A stretch of 5,451 nucleotides of DNA from Lentisphaerota bacterium (GTDB lineage Bacteria > Verrucomicrobiota > Lentisphaeria > Oligosphaerales > JAFGRS01), in contig JAAYZO010000638.1 in assembly GCA_012514865.1 (NCBI GenBank), positions 1-5,451 of the forward strand, in the 5' to 3' direction. The position numbers were made by a program, and so were the translations under genes. The notes under the pieces were generated by a model. The model worked only from the letters and a program-made list of their open reading frames with translations. It did no database searches and was not told the origin of the DNA. Shown in pieces: positions 5,018-5,451 of the stretch. The stretch's first letter is position 1. The number at the start of each line of letters is the position of its first letter.

Positions 5018-5451
5018 ATGCTGCCGCTATGCCTGGTCACCGGCTTCCTCGGCACGGGCAAGACGTCCCTGCTGAAGCACATCGTCAGCGGCCGGCCCGG
5101 CGCCAAGCTTGTGTATCTGGTCAACGAGTTCTCCCCTGAGGACGTGGACGGCGCGGTGCTGCTGGACACCCAGTACCCGGATGTCGTTCGGCTCCCGGGC
5201 GGCAGCATCTTCTGCAAGTGCCTGGTCACGCAGTTCATCTCGCACCTGAACGCGATTCCGCAGCGGTTCCCCGAGGCCGAGGGCGTGATCATCGAAGCCA
5301 GCGGCATGGCGAACCCGAAGGTGATCGAGTCCATGCTCGAGGAGACCGGCCTGGACAAGGGCTACAGCCTGGACGGAATCATCACCGTCGTCGAGCGGCG
5401 CAGTTTCACGGCGCTGCGGCATACGCTCCCGAACATTCTGGCGCAGATCGA
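5018..5451 (+). CDS. CobW/COG0523-like G3E GTPase, 5' part
   Basis: The first 144 codons are present and the gene runs off the window. The product belongs to the G3E P-loop GTPases (CobW/COG0523), cytosolic proteins that help load metals or metal cofactors onto enzymes. Visible are the Walker A LVTGFLGTGKTSLLKH (6-21, Gly14-Lys15-Thr16), VNEFS (35-39; family NEFG), and LPGGSIFCKCLV (59-70) in place of the usual GGC-x-C-C metal motif. EASG (93-96) replaces the usual ETSG, and ITVVER (122-127) has Glu where Asp is common. Only Cys66 and Cys68 remain in a Cys-X-Cys. ATG 5018 has GGGGGT seven bases upstream; GTG 5009 is an alternative start. It lies 106 bases after the methyltransferase on the same strand, so co-transcription and a metal or corrinoid maturation role for its neighbour are plausible inferences. 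Confidence 0.85.
   Translation, partial: MLPLCLVTGFLGTGKTSLLKHIVSGRPGAKLVYLVNEFSPEDVDGAVLLDTQYPDVVRLPGGSIFCKCLVTQFISHLNAIPQRFPEAEGVIIEASGMANPKVIESMLEETGLDKGYSLDGIITVVERRSFTALRHTLPNILAQI

Noticed and set aside
4201..5358. Long minus-strand open frame spanning the methyltransferase end, the gap and the GTPase start
   Set aside because: It crosses two well-supported plus-strand genes and their intergenic gap and shows no family motif. It is a GC-rich shadow.
1..5451. CRISPR array, tRNA or rRNA genes
   Set aside because: No regularly spaced repeats and no tRNA- or rRNA-like segments were seen on either strand.

Overview
The window is GC-rich DNA that reads as bacterial. The gene types are a PocR-like AraC regulator, a URO-D-type methyltransferase, a CobW-like GTPase, a kelch-type fragment and IS-associated debris. 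That mix would suit an anaerobic or environmental lineage such as the PVC group (Lentisphaerae, Kiritimatiellota, Planctomycetes), but this is an inference from gene content and there is no phylogenetic marker here.

The left part (about 1-2000) looks eroded. It holds a C-terminal remnant that resembles the IS-associated DUF6788 family (+), then about 200 bases with no gene. After these come three minus-strand pieces. One is an apparently intact isochorismatase-fold cysteine hydrolase (598-1353). Directly upstream of it is the C-terminal tail of an amidohydrolase-like gene (about 1370-1550). That tail is joined to a kelch-repeat fragment (1561-1941) that lacks its N-terminal blades. The simplest reading is a former amidohydrolase/cysteine-hydrolase operon cut by a deletion or insertion, with a kelch gene fragment now abutting the cut.

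The right part (2103-5451) looks like a functional module. A minus-strand AraC-family regulator with a Cys-rich PocR-like N-terminus is divergent from a plus-strand gene for a 456-residue protein. That protein is a URO-D/MtaA-type methyltransferase domain fused to a C-terminal thioredoxin-like domain. The 229-base divergent region holds two back-to-back sigma70-like promoters, each with a 17-base spacer, and a 7-base inverted repeat with one arm in each promoter. Downstream, after a 106-base gap with a GC-rich hairpin, a CobW/COG0523-like GTPase begins and runs off the window.

Working model (inference): the AraC protein senses a small organic compound and switches on a metal- or corrinoid-dependent methyl transfer enzyme. 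The thioredoxin tail and the GTPase would serve its redox state or metal loading. The methyltransferase lacks the His of the MtaA/MtbA His-X-Cys zinc motif, and the GTPase has a reduced Cys motif, so both partners depart from the characterised families at the metal site. This is the most interesting part of the window.
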